Assembly (NCBI GenBank): GCA_035461345.1 | Contig: DATHVJ010000037.1 | Span: forward strand, 1-11,534 | From: DASPWW01 sp035461345 | Lineage (GTDB): Bacteria; Actinomycetota; Thermoleophilia; Solirubrobacterales; 70-9 | DNA length: 11,534 nt | Direction of reading: 5' to 3' | Shown: piece after piece, positions 1-6,567 of the stretch | Numbering within the stretch: the first letter of the stretch is position 1 | Layout: each line of letters starts with the position of its first letter | Notes under the pieces: model-generated | What the model was told of the DNA's origin: nothing | The model's input: only the letters and a program-made list of their open reading frames with translations | Databases searched by the model: none | Made by a program: the position numbers and the translations under genes

Positions 1-1
1 G

Positions 2-187
2 GCGACGGTGGACGAGCTCGCCGACGTGCCCGCGGCGCTCGCCGAGGTGATCGCGCTGTGCCTGCGAGCCGATCCGGGAAGCCGCCCGACCGTGATCGAG
101 TTGATGGCGGCGCTCGAGCCCCTGACCGGGATGCCGCCGAGCGAGTGGCGGTGGCGCGCGGCGAGCGTAGACTCGGTTCGCGCATGA
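2..187 (+). CDS. Probable Ser/Thr protein kinase, C-terminal fragment (5' end outside window)
   Basis: An open frame enters at the left edge and ends at TGA 185-187, leaving 61 visible residues. The segment CLRADPGSRPTVIELMAAL resembles the end of a eukaryotic-type (Hanks) kinase domain: subdomain XI has an invariant Arg in a D-P-x-x-R-P context followed by a helix (xELxxAL). After that helix only about 20 residues remain (including PPSEWRWRAAS), with no transmembrane segment or PASTA repeat, so the protein seems to end just after the kinase fold. Catalytic residues (VAIK Lys, HRD, DFG) would lie outside the window and cannot be checked. The stop overlaps the next start as ATGA, which suggests translational coupling. 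Another alpha-helical protein with a similar ending is possible. Confidence 0.6.
   Translation, partial: ATVDELADVPAALAEVIALCLRADPGSRPTVIELMAALEPLTGMPPSEWRWRAASVDSVRA
168..173 (+). promoter_or_regulatory. Possible -10 box (TAGACT) for the PPOX gene
   Basis: TAGACT fits the actinobacterial TANNNT -10 pattern and lies 10 nt before the ATG at 184. A transcript from it would have a leader of only a few bases. It lies inside the end of the kinase gene, so the PPOX gene may be transcribed both by read-through and from this site. This is a pattern match only; no good -35 is visible. Confidence 0.3.
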
Positions 188-603
188 GCCTTCCCGACAG
201 CGCGAAGGAGATCATCGAGGCGGGCGCGCTCGGCCACCTGGTGACGACCAATCCAGACGGCACCCCGCAGGTGACGTGCGTGTGGGTCAAGGCGGAGGGC
301 GACGAGCTGATGACGGCGCATCTCAATCCTCACCTGCGCAAGCTCGAAAACGTCCGCCGCGATCCCCGCGTCGCGCTTTCCTTCGAGGGGAGCGAGATCC
401 AGGAGCCTGGCCTGCGCCAGTACGTGGTCGTCCACGGTCGGGCGACGATCGAGGAGGGCGGGGCGCCGGAGCTGCTCCAGGAGCTCGCGCGCACCTACCT
501 CGGTCCCGACGTGCGCTTTCCCCCGATGGACGATCCTCCGCCCGGCGTGCGGATGCGGGTCGCGGTCGAGCGCGTCGGCGGGATCGGGCCGTGGGCCGAG
601 TAG
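184..603 (+). CDS. PPOX-class F420-/flavin-dependent oxidoreductase (split beta-barrel)
   Basis: The protein has 139 residues, typical for single-domain split-barrel enzymes of the pyridoxamine-phosphate-oxidase-like superfamily (Rv1155 type). The N-terminal half shows the family pattern: a helix (SAKEIIEAG), then GHLVTTNPDGTPQVTCVW (about 17-34), a strand-turn with DELMTAHLNP, and RKLENVRRDPRVALSF (52-67), where the Lys/Asn/Asp-Pro pattern normally contacts cofactor phosphate. GRATIEE (85-91) and the end RVAVERVGGIGPW complete the barrel. Members bind F420, FMN or heme; substrates are rarely known, and cofactor choice cannot be read from sequence with certainty. The ATG at 184 is preferred over an in-frame GTG at 58, because the extra 42 residues would be low-complexity and lie antiparallel to nothing in the family, and because 184 makes the ATGA overlap with the kinase stop. 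It converges on the MBL-fold gene with a 4-bp gap. Confidence 0.85.
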   Translation: MSLPDSAKEIIEAGALGHLVTTNPDGTPQVTCVWVKAEGDELMTAHLNPHLRKLENVRRDPRVALSFEGSEIQEPGLRQYVVVHGRATIEEGGAPELLQELARTYLGPDVRFPPMDDPPPGVRMRVAVERVGGIGPWAE

Positions 604-607
604 GCGC

Positions 608-1348
608 TCAGAGCTCGATCGACTTCCCGTCCTCCGCGAACTCGCAGTCCAGCGAGTCGAGGCGGGCGAGCATCTCGGGGCTCATGTGCGTGATGACGAG
701 TCGCTTCGCGCCGATCTCGTCGATGCGGCTCGCGAGCGTCCTGTAGTCGAGGTGGTGCCCGACCGGTTTGTCGTAGAAGTAGGCCTCGGCGAGCAGGATG
801 TCGGCGTCGCGGCCGGCCTCGAGCAGCGAGTCGGTCCACTCGGTGTCGCCGGTGTAGGCGATCACGTGGCCCTCGCATTCGATGCGAAGCGCGAGCGGAG
901 GCGCGCCGGACGGGTGGCTGACGAGGTAGGGGGTGACCCGGACCGCGCCGACGTCGTGCGCGCTCTCGGGCTGCATCTCGACGATCTCGAGCTCGAAGCC
1001 GTGGTCGCCGTCCGAGGAGTCGGGGAAGAAGACCTCCATCGCTTGCTTCACCCGCTCCGCGGTTCCGGCCGGCCCGGCGACCGTCAGCGGGTCGGTCCGG
1101 TTGCTGACGAACTGGGAGTCGAGGACGAGGAACGGGATGCCGCCGAAGTGGTCGCCGTGCAGGTGGGAGACGAGGACGAAGTCGATCTCGTTCGGGTCGA
1201 TGCCGTGGCGGCGCATCGCGATCAGCGCCGACGCACCGCAGTCGATCAGGAATCGGGTGGAGTCGGCCTCGACGAGGAAGCAGGCGTTCAACCGCCCGCC
1301 GCTGCCGAACGCATCGCCGCTGCCGAGGAACGTCATCCGGACGCTCAT
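608..1348 (-). CDS. MBL-fold metallohydrolase (RNase Z-like phosphodiesterase branch)
   Basis: The protein has 246 residues and a complete dinuclear metal site: HLHGDH at 62-67 (ligands H62, H64, D66, H67), H145 in SHPSG, D168 in TGDTEW and H221 in THMS. The opening MTFLGSGDAFGSGGR and the later GHHLDY/R region resemble the RNase Z / ElaC / PhnP side of the superfamily, which cleaves phosphodiester bonds. The long flexible arm (exosite) that true tRNase Z uses to grip tRNA is not obvious, and the protein is shorter than the roughly 300 residues of bacterial RNase Z. A general cytoplasmic MBL hydrolase is therefore the safe call. The ATG at 1348 follows a TACAAA sequence by 7 nt and has no clear Shine-Dalgarno; an in-frame ATG four codons later (1336) is an alternative. 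Confidence 0.88.
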   Translation of the reverse strand: MSVRMTFLGSGDAFGSGGRLNACFLVEADSTRFLIDCGASALIAMRRHGIDPNEIDFVLVSHLHGDHFGGIPFLVLDSQFVSNRTDPLTVAGPAGTAERVKQAMEVFFPDSSDGDHGFELEIVEMQPESAHDVGAVRVTPYLVSHPSGAPPLALRIECEGHVIAYTGDTEWTDSLLEAGRDADILLAEAYFYDKPVGHHLDYRTLASRIDEIGAKRLVITHMSPEMLARLDSLDCEFAEDGKSIEL

Positions 1349-1413
1349 CCGGGGGTTTGTAGAGGATTCGGCGCCCGAAGTCCGTCCGGGCGGTGCTGCA
1401 GAGTCGATGGGCT

Positions 1414-2175
1414 GTGCCCGGGACGTTCAAGACGGAGGCGGTCGTGCTGCGGAGCATTCGCTTCGGCGAGGCGGATCGTGTGCTGCACCTGTACAGCGCG
1501 ACACGGGGGCGGATCGGGGCGATCGCGAAGGGGGCGCGGCGGCCGCGGTCGCGGTTCGGGGGGCGGCTGGAGCCGTTCTTCCGTCTCGACATGGTCCTGC
1601 ACGAGGGGCGCGGCGAGCTGGCGACGGTGACGGGGGCGGCGACGGTCGCCGGCCACCCGCGGCTGCGCGAGAGCGGGCCGGCGCTGAACGCCGCGGGACG
1701 GGCATGCGACGCCGTGCTGCGCCTGCTCGACGCCGCTGAGCCGAACCCCGCGGGCTACAACCTCCTGTGCCGGTATCTGGCACTGCTTGACGAGGGAATT
1801 GCTCGGCCTGGCAGGGACCCCGCGGCGCCCGGACGCGAAGCGGAGGACGCTGCGGGATTTGCTTTGGCCCTCGCGTTTCGCCTCAAGCTGACGCTCGCGG
1901 CGGGGTTCGCCCCCGAGCTGGCGTCGTGCGCGCGCTGCGGCGAGGTCGACGGGTTGGTCGGGTTTTCCGGCGCCGCGGGGGGCGTGGTGTGTGCCGCATG
2001 CGAGGGCGGCGGATTCGAGCTGTCGGGGGACGCGCACCGGTTCATGGTCGAGGCGCTGAGCGCGCCGCTCGCCTCGGTGCCGCATGCGCGGGAGCCGGCG
2101 CTGCGCCAGGTGGAGCGGGCGATCTCGGAGACGCTCGAGCACCATGCGCATGTGCGGCTGCGCGCGGCGGCGTGA
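1414..2175 (+). CDS. recO: DNA repair protein RecO
   Basis: RecO anneals SSB-coated single-stranded DNA and, with RecR, loads RecA in the RecF pathway. The N-terminal OB-fold signature is clear: TFKTEAVVLRSIRFGEADR, then GRIGAIAKGARRPRSRFGGR and LEPF. The middle is the helical domain, and the C-terminal part carries a four-cysteine zinc site, CARC and CAAC (C172, C175, C193, C196 counting from the GTG at 1414). Length is 253 residues, normal for the family. I chose the GTG at 1414 because homologues start only a few residues before the T-E-A-V-V-L motif; the in-frame GTG at 1393 would add seven residues. Neither has a strong Shine-Dalgarno. The gene is convergent with the SDR that ends at 2189. 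The order recO ... dgt-dnaG matches actinobacterial synteny, for example in Mycobacterium tuberculosis. Confidence 0.95.
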   Translation: MPGTFKTEAVVLRSIRFGEADRVLHLYSATRGRIGAIAKGARRPRSRFGGRLEPFFRLDMVLHEGRGELATVTGAATVAGHPRLRESGPALNAAGRACDAVLRLLDAAEPNPAGYNLLCRYLALLDEGIARPGRDPAAPGREAEDAAGFALALAFRLKLTLAAGFAPELASCARCGEVDGLVGFSGAAGGVVCAACEGGGFELSGDAHRFMVEALSAPLASVPHAREPALRQVERAISETLEHHAHVRLRAAA

Positions 2176-2184
2176 TCCCGAAAC

Positions 2185-2198
2185 GACGCTAGTGCGTC
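2185..2198. terminator. Small hairpin at the recO/SDR convergent junction
   Basis: GACGC-TAGT-GCGTC is a perfect 5-bp stem with a 4-nt loop that spans the SDR stop codon, 9 nt after the recO stop. On the minus strand it is followed by GTTTC, so it could act as a weak terminator for the SDR transcript. The stem is short and there is no long T tract, so the call is tentative. Confidence 0.25.
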
Positions 2199-2953
2199 AG
2201 CCCGCGCCGGAATATGCGCTCGGTGACGCGGAGCTGGAGCGCCCGGGGCCCTACGCTGCCGGCGCGGATGAACCAGCGGATCGTTCGGCCTGGGATCACG
2301 GAGCGGCGGCCGGCGTCGTAGGCCTCTAGCGACTCGCGGACCACCTGCTCGGCTGGGATCTCGCCGGGGACGATGCCGGTATCGTCGTGGCCGGCGATCT
2401 GCTGCCACTCGGTGGGGACGGGGCCGGGGTTGACGGCGAGCATCCGCACGCCGGTGCCCCGTAGCTCCTCGTGCAGCGCCTCGGTGAAGTGGAGCGCGAA
2501 CGCCTTGCTCGCCGAGTAGGTGGCCTCGTAGGGGATCGGCTGCATGCCCGCGGTCGAGGCGACGACGATAACCCCGCCATCGCCGCGCTCGACCATCGCC
2601 GGGAGGAAGTCGTGGGTGAGGGTGACGACCGCCTCGCAGTTGACGCGCACCTCCTCGGCCTCGCGCTCGGGGTCGAGATCGACGAAATGGCCGTAGGTGC
2701 CGAAGCCGGCGTTGTTGACCAGGAGGTCGACGTCGACTCCGAGCTCGGCGACCCTGCCGGCCAGCGAGCCGGCGTCGGAGGCGAGGTCGCAGGGGACGAC
2801 GCGGGCGGTGCCGGGGAGCTCACCGGCGAGCTGCTCGAGGCGCTCCTGTCGCCGCGCGACGAGGATCAGGTCGTGGCCGCGGCCGGCGAGCTGGCGGGCG
2901 AACTGCTCTCCGATCCCCGAGGAGGCGCCGGTGACGAGGGCGGTCTGCGGCAC
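2189..2953 (-). CDS. Short-chain dehydrogenase/reductase (classical SDR, first copy)
   Basis: The protein has 254 residues and a Rossmann fold of the classical SDR type. The nucleotide-binding glycine motif is TGASSGIG (8-15), followed by R34/R35 at the end of beta-2 (LILVARR), which favours NADP(H). NNAG lies at 80-83, the structural Asn at N105, the catalytic Ser at S133, and the YSASK motif gives Y146 and K150. NPGPVPTEW (175-183) is the usual post-catalytic segment. The C-terminal part, with PGRTIRWFIRAGSVGPRALQ, is like the DltE/YqjQ-type SDRs of actinobacteria, whose substrates are mostly unknown. The start is GTG 2953, 6 nt behind a TAGGCT box. The gene stands alone on the minus strand between recO and dgt and does not look functionally tied to them. 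Confidence 0.9.
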   Translation of the reverse strand: MPQTALVTGASSGIGEQFARQLAGRGHDLILVARRQERLEQLAGELPGTARVVPCDLASDAGSLAGRVAELGVDVDLLVNNAGFGTYGHFVDLDPEREAEEVRVNCEAVVTLTHDFLPAMVERGDGGVIVVASTAGMQPIPYEATYSASKAFALHFTEALHEELRGTGVRMLAVNPGPVPTEWQQIAGHDDTGIVPGEIPAEQVVRESLEAYDAGRRSVIPGRTIRWFIRAGSVGPRALQLRVTERIFRRGLTH

Positions 2954-2959
2954 GGCGGA

Positions 2960-2965
2960 AGCCTA
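2960..2965 (-). promoter_or_regulatory. -10 box TAGGCT of a probable leaderless SDR transcript
   Basis: On the minus strand TAGGCT is followed by six bases and then the GTG start at 2953. A start of transcription about 7 nt downstream of a -10 box would fall on the start codon. The same 6-nt arrangement recurs before the genes at 10219 and 10582. No Shine-Dalgarno is visible in the gap. Confidence 0.5.
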
Positions 2966-3049
2966 TTCGCTCCCGGTGGCGGGGAGGTCGGCGCCTAGAA
3001 TCGGCTCGCGCGGACTTAGATGACCGATCCCCAACCCCCGTGCACCCGG

Positions 3050-3077
3050 ATGACACGCCATGCGCGTCGCATATCTT
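3050..3077 (+). promoter_or_regulatory. Candidate sigma-70-type promoter for dgt-dnaG
   Basis: ATGACA at 3050-3055 matches the TTGACA -35 consensus at five of six positions. After a 16-nt spacer, TATCTT at 3072-3077 matches TATAAT at four of six. Transcription would begin near 3084, giving a leader of about 100 nt that includes the hairpin at 3092-3115. This is the best promoter match in the 230-bp gap. The rest of the gap (2966-3049 and 3116-3183) shows no gene; it holds only a weak dyad GTGCCC-CC-GGGCAC at 3145-3158. Confidence 0.4.
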
Positions 3078-3091
3078 CGTCCTCGGCCGCT

Positions 3092-3115
3092 CGCGTGGCG
3101 GTGCCACGCCACGCG
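3092..3115 (+). repeat. Perfect 9-bp-stem hairpin in the dgt leader
   Basis: Arms CGCGTGGCG (3092-3100) and CGCCACGCG (3107-3115) are exact inverse complements around the 6-nt loop GTGCCA. It lies about 68 bp before the dgt start, downstream of the candidate promoter. No T tract follows it, so a classical terminator or attenuator is not indicated. It could be an mRNA leader structure or a protein-binding dyad. Confidence 0.5.
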
Positions 3116-3183
3116 GCCTGCGTCCTCGATCTGCTCGGCCAGGCGTGCCCCCGGGCACACTCGGATTAGGAATCGATCACCCG

Positions 3184-4233
3184 GTGGAGCAAGAGGCCCT
3201 GAAGACGACTGCCGATCAACCCGGTGCCCGCGATGCGACGCTCCAGGAGCGCGTCGGCGCGTGGGAGGAGGAGTACCTGTGGGATCGGGCGGCGCGGTCC
3301 TACCCGGCGATGCGCCGCGAGCCGGAGGAGGACAGCCCGGTCCGGACGCCGTTCCAGCGCGACCGCGACCGGATCGTGCACTCGAAGGCGTTCCGACGCC
3401 TGATGCACAAGACGCAGGTGTTCATCGCGCCGGAGGGCGACCACTACCGGACGCGGCTGACCCACACGCTCGAGGCGTGCGGGATCTCGCGCACCGTGGC
3501 GCGGGCGCTGGGCCTCAACGAGGACCTGACGGAGACGATAGGGCTCGGCCACGATCTCGGCCATCCGCCGTTCGGCCACATCGGAGAGGAGGCGCTCGAC
3601 GCGGCGCTGCGAGAGCGCGCCAAGCGGCGCTTTCGCCACAACCGGCACTCGCTGCGGGTGGTGGACTCGCTGGAGCGCGACGGGCGGGGGCTGAACCTGA
3701 CCGAGCCGGTGCGAGACGGGATCCTCAACCACACCGGGCGGGACATGCCGCTGACCCTGGAGGGCAGGGTGGTGCGGCTGGTCGACCGGGTGGCGTACAT
3801 CAACCACGACATCGACGACGCGCTGCGGGCGGGCATCATCGACCGGGACGACCTCCCGGCGGCGGAGATCGAGCTGCTTGGGGGCACGGGGTCGCTGAGG
3901 ATCGACGTGCTGGTGCGCGACATCGTCGACACGTCGCGGAAGGCGGGCGACATCCGGCAGAGCGAGAAGGTCGGCGGCGCGATGCAGCGGCTGCGCGAGT
4001 TCATGTTCGAGCGCGTGTACCTGGGGTTCGAGGCGCGAAGCGAGCACGAGCGGGTGCACCGCACGGTGCGCGGCCTGTTCGACCACTACATGGAGCACCC
4101 GGACGAGGTACCCGAGGTGACGCCGGGCGCCGACCTCGTGCAGCGGGTGACGGATTACCTGGCGGGGATGACCGACCGGTACTGCATCGCGACGTTTCGG
4201 CGGCTTGCGCTGCCAGAAGAGTCGAAGCTGTAG
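3184..4233 (+). CDS. dgt: Deoxyguanosinetriphosphate triphosphohydrolase-like protein (HD domain)
   Basis: Dgt-family enzymes hydrolyse dNTPs to the deoxynucleoside and triphosphate, adjusting the cytoplasmic dNTP pool. With the GTG at 3184 the protein has 349 residues, typical for the shorter bacterial SAMHD1-like branch. RTPFQRDRDRIVHSKAFRRL (54-73) is the family's N-terminal signature. The HD metal site is H94 (RLTHTLE), H123-D124 (GHDLGHPPFGH) and probably D201 (LVDRVAYINHDIDDA); HNRHSLR near 152-158 is also typical. The frame stays open upstream to 3040, but those 48 codons are rich in Arg/Gly/Pro and do not resemble the family. A weak AGGA lies 12 nt before the chosen GTG. The stop TAG shares its last base with the GTG of dnaG (TAGTG), a coupling arrangement also seen between dgt and dnaG in other actinobacteria. 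Confidence 0.93.
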   Translation: MEQEALKTTADQPGARDATLQERVGAWEEEYLWDRAARSYPAMRREPEEDSPVRTPFQRDRDRIVHSKAFRRLMHKTQVFIAPEGDHYRTRLTHTLEACGISRTVARALGLNEDLTETIGLGHDLGHPPFGHIGEEALDAALRERAKRRFRHNRHSLRVVDSLERDGRGLNLTEPVRDGILNHTGRDMPLTLEGRVVRLVDRVAYINHDIDDALRAGIIDRDDLPAAEIELLGGTGSLRIDVLVRDIVDTSRKAGDIRQSEKVGGAMQRLREFMFERVYLGFEARSEHERVHRTVRGLFDHYMEHPDEVPEVTPGADLVQRVTDYLAGMTDRYCIATFRRLALPEESKL

Positions 4234-6023
4234 TGGCGCGGTTCGCCCCGGACACGGTCGAGCGGGTCAAGGACGCGGCCGACATGGTCGAGATCGTGTC
4301 GGCGCACACGGACCTGCGGCGCAAGGGAGAGCGATACGAGGGGCTGTGCCCGTTCCACGAGGAGCGCACCCCGTCGTTCTCGGTCGACCCGCACCAAAAG
4401 CTGTACCACTGCTTCGGCTGCCAGGTCGGCGGCGACGTGTTCCAGTTCGTGCAGGAGAAGGAGGGCCTGTCGTTCCCGGAGGCGGTCGAGCGGCTCGGCG
4501 AGCGCTACGGGGTGGAGGTGGAGCGGGAGCGGGAGGACCCGCGCGCCGAGGAGGCGCGGCGGCGGCGCGAGCGGCTCGGGGAGCTGCTGGAGCGGACGGC
4601 GGCGTTCTACGTCAGCTTCCTGTGGGAGTCGGAGAAGGCGGCGAAGGCGCGGACGTACCTCGCGGAGCGGGGGCTGGGGGAGGAGGCGCTGCGCGAGTTC
4701 GGGGTCGGGTTCGCGCCGAGCGCGTGGGACCAGGTACTGACGAGGGGGCAGCGGGCGGGGTACTCGGTCGAGGAGATGCGCTCGGCGGGGCTGGTGCAGA
4801 AGGGGCAGAAGGGCGGGTTCTACGACCGGTTCCGGAAGCGGATCGTGTTCCCCGTCCGCGACCCCCGGGGGAGGGTGATGGGGTTCGGGGCCCGGTGGCT
4901 GGGCGAGGACGCGAAGGGGCCGAAGTACCTCAACTCGCCCGAGGGGGTGTTCCGCAAGAGCGAGATGCTGTTCGGGATCGACCAGGCGCGGCAGGCGATC
5001 GCGCGCGGGGGAAGGGCGGTGGTGGTCGAGGGGTACACGGACGTGCTGGCGCTGCACCAGGCGGGGATCACCGAGGCCGTGGCGGTGATGGGTACCGCGA
5101 TCACGCCGGACCAGCTCAAGTCGCTGTCGCGCTACACCGAGGAAGTCGTGCTGGCGATGGACGCCGACCGCGCCGGCGAGGACGCGATGATCAGGGCGCA
5201 GCGGGTCGCGGGCGCGCGCCGGATGCGGCTGCGGGTGGCCGAGATGCCGAAGGGGGTGGACCCAGCGGACATGGTGGGGGAGGGATCGGCGGAGCGGATG
5301 AGCGAGCTGATCGAAGCGGCGGTCGACCTGTCGGTGTTCCAGGTGCACGCGGCGCTGGATCGGGCGGAGCTGGGGACCGGTGCGGGTCGGGATCGGGCGC
5401 TCGACGAGGTGGCGCCGGTGCTGGCGGCGATGGACCCCGACTCGGTCAGCCGCCAGGAGCTAGTGCGGACTGTGGCGGACCGGCTCGACACGGACCCGGG
5501 ACTGGTGATGCGCCGCGTGGAGCGGGAGGGGAGGGGCGATCGGCGGGCCGAGAGCGCCCCGGCCGCGCGAGAGTCCGCGCCCGAGCGGGCGGCGAAGCCG
5601 GAGCCGCCGCGGTCGCTGGGCGCGCGCGAGCGCCGGGAGCGGGCGCTGCTCGCGATGTGCATCGGGACGCCGGCGGAGGGAAAGGAGCTGCTCGGGCGGT
5701 TGACGGCGGAGCACATGTCGTCGCCGCTGACCGCGCGGGCGCTGGAGTGGACGCGCGGCCATCTCGACGACCCGATGGCCGGCCTGCCGCGCGACGACGA
5801 GGAGCTGGTGTCGGTGGTGACCCAGCTGGTGATGGATTCCCAGCGCGAGCCGGGGTCGCGCGATGCGATGGAGCTCAACTTCCTGTGGCTCGAGCAGGCG
5901 TTGCTCGAGGACCAGATCGCGGCGGCGCAGCAGAACGGGGGGGATCCTCCGGTGGACCTACAGCGCCGCCGGGCGGACGTCGCTCAGCGGATCGCGCACT
6001 GGGAGAGTGCACCGGAGGGCTAG
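4233..6023 (+). CDS. dnaG: DNA primase DnaG
   Basis: DnaG makes the RNA primers for lagging-strand synthesis at the fork with the DnaB helicase. The protein has 596 residues. The CHC2 zinc finger has C39, H42 (CPFH), C60 and C63 (CFGC). The catalytic core carries the basic RNA polymerase-like segment YDRFRKRIVFPVRDPRGR (197-214) and GFGAR. The TOPRIM domain has E266 in VVEGYTDV and D310/D312 in AMDADRAGEDA. A flexible Arg/Pro/Ala-rich linker (about 430-465) leads to a helical C-terminal domain (466-596), the usual place for helicase contact; its sequence is diverged. GTG 4233 is chosen because MARFAPDTVERVKDAADMVEIV matches the normal primase start; upstream the frame merely happens to be open across dgt. 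The following SnoaL-like gene begins 7 bp after the stop. Confidence 0.97.
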   Translation: MARFAPDTVERVKDAADMVEIVSAHTDLRRKGERYEGLCPFHEERTPSFSVDPHQKLYHCFGCQVGGDVFQFVQEKEGLSFPEAVERLGERYGVEVEREREDPRAEEARRRRERLGELLERTAAFYVSFLWESEKAAKARTYLAERGLGEEALREFGVGFAPSAWDQVLTRGQRAGYSVEEMRSAGLVQKGQKGGFYDRFRKRIVFPVRDPRGRVMGFGARWLGEDAKGPKYLNSPEGVFRKSEMLFGIDQARQAIARGGRAVVVEGYTDVLALHQAGITEAVAVMGTAITPDQLKSLSRYTEEVVLAMDADRAGEDAMIRAQRVAGARRMRLRVAEMPKGVDPADMVGEGSAERMSELIEAAVDLSVFQVHAALDRAELGTGAGRDRALDEVAPVLAAMDPDSVSRQELVRTVADRLDTDPGLVMRRVEREGRGDRRAESAPAARESAPERAAKPEPPRSLGARERRERALLAMCIGTPAEGKELLGRLTAEHMSSPLTARALEWTRGHLDDPMAGLPRDDEELVSVVTQLVMDSQREPGSRDAMELNFLWLEQALLEDQIAAAQQNGGDPPVDLQRRRADVAQRIAHWESAPEG

Positions 6024-6030
6024 CGGCGCG

Positions 6031-6426
6031 ATGTCGGATGAGAACGTGGAGACGGCACGACGCTGGCTCGAAGCTCTCAGCAGCGAGGACTTCGAAGCCG
6101 CGATCGCGTTGGTTCATCCCGACGTCGAGCTCGTCCCACCGGGCGGTCACCCGCCATACCGTGGCGCCGACAGCATGCGCCGATGGATGGAACCGGACGC
6201 GTTCGAGGCGCAGGAGGTCACGCCCGTGGAGATCATCGTCACTCCCGAGGGGACGATCCTCGCGAGGCAGCACCTCCGCGCCCGGGGGGCCGGCAGCGGA
6301 ATCGAGCTCGAGGGCCACTCCTGGTCGGTCTGGACCTTCGACGAGGCCGGCCTGATAACGCGGATCGAGATCTACCTCGAGCACGAAGAGGACAAGGCCC
6401 GCGAGGCGGCCGGGCTTTCGGACTGA
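6031..6426 (+). CDS. SnoaL-like / NTF2-fold protein
   Basis: The protein has 131 residues and follows the SnoaL-like domain pattern: SDENVETARRWLEALSSED, then AAIALVHPDVELV (22-34), YRGADSMRRW near 43-52, a beta-rich middle with ILARQHLRARG, and a last strand pair ending in WTFDEAGLITRIEIYLEHEE. This cone-shaped alpha+beta barrel serves as polyketide cyclase, isomerase or ligand-binding domain in different members; most actinobacterial single-domain copies are uncharacterised, and no specific reaction can be assigned. ATG 6031 fits the domain boundary, with GGAGGG about 12 nt upstream inside the end of dnaG. Seven bp separate it from dnaG, so it is probably transcribed with it, though a role in replication is not implied. 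Confidence 0.8.
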   Translation: MSDENVETARRWLEALSSEDFEAAIALVHPDVELVPPGGHPPYRGADSMRRWMEPDAFEAQEVTPVEIIVTPEGTILARQHLRARGAGSGIELEGHSWSVWTFDEAGLITRIEIYLEHEEDKAREAAGLSD

Positions 6427-6443
6427 CAGGCCGAGGTGGCCTG
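6427..6443. terminator. Hairpin between SnoaL-like gene and tRNA-Asn, possible bidirectional terminator
   Basis: CAGGCC-GAGGT-GGCCTG is a perfect 6-bp stem with a 5-nt loop, starting right after the SnoaL-like stop and ending 3 bp before the 3' end of the tRNA on the other strand. It is in the right place to end both transcripts. Neither side has a T tract, so it would be a non-canonical terminator. Confidence 0.4.
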
Positions 6444-6446
6444 GAG

Positions 6447-6517
6447 CTCTCCGGGGCGGACTCGAACCGCCATGACTTGGTTAACAGCCAAGCATCTTGC
6501 CATTAGATCACCGGAGA
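6447..6517 (-). tRNA. tRNA-Asn (anticodon GTT)
   Basis: Read on the minus strand it folds as a full cloverleaf of 71 nt. The acceptor stem TCTCCGG pairs with CCGGAGA (7 of 7). The D arm is ATCT/AGAT with a 7-nt loop containing GG. The anticodon stem CTTGG/CCAAG encloses loop CTGTTAA with anticodon GTT (plus-strand 6483-6485). The variable loop has 4 nt, and the T arm GGCGG/CCGCC encloses TTCGAGT. The discriminator base is G, as expected for tRNA-Asn. CCA is not encoded, since CTC follows, so the tail would be added after transcription. It lies 50 bp downstream of the glycosyltransferase on the same strand and could be read from that transcript or its own promoter. Confidence 0.96.
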
Positions 6518-6567
6518 CCGTATGTCGCACATTCCCGGGATCCGACCCAGGCGGTGACCCGGACATT

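Noticed and set aside
58..183. N-terminal extension of the PPOX protein from GTG 58
   Set aside because: These bases encode the kinase C-terminus in another frame; the extension does not look like family sequence and ATG 184 overlaps the kinase stop.
608..1348. MBL-fold protein as genuine tRNase Z (rnz)
   Set aside because: The metal ligands fit, but the protein is short and the tRNA-gripping exosite arm is not seen, so the specific symbol is not supported.
3092..3115. Riboswitch or attenuator in the dgt leader
   Set aside because: There is a single hairpin, with no T tract, no competing stem and no recognisable riboswitch core.
3060..4232. Long open frame upstream of and continuous with dnaG, overlapping dgt
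   Set aside because: The translation is Arg/Gly/Pro-rich with no family resemblance, while dgt in the other frame has a complete HD site. It is an open frame caused by high GC; dnaG begins at 4233.
4155..5348. Long antisense frame opposite dnaG
   Set aside because: Rich in Leu/Arg/His/Pro repeats with no domain; a mirror of the third-position bias of dnaG.
4205..6355. Frame of over 700 codons on the plus strand across dnaG and the SnoaL-like gene
   Set aside because: Composition is almost all Gly, Ala, Arg, Pro, typical of an off-frame reading of GC-rich coding DNA; the primase frame has all expected motifs.
6447..6517. tRNA-Asn as an integration (attachment) site
   Set aside because: No integrase gene and no repeated tRNA 3' end is seen nearby, so no integrated element can be claimed within the window.
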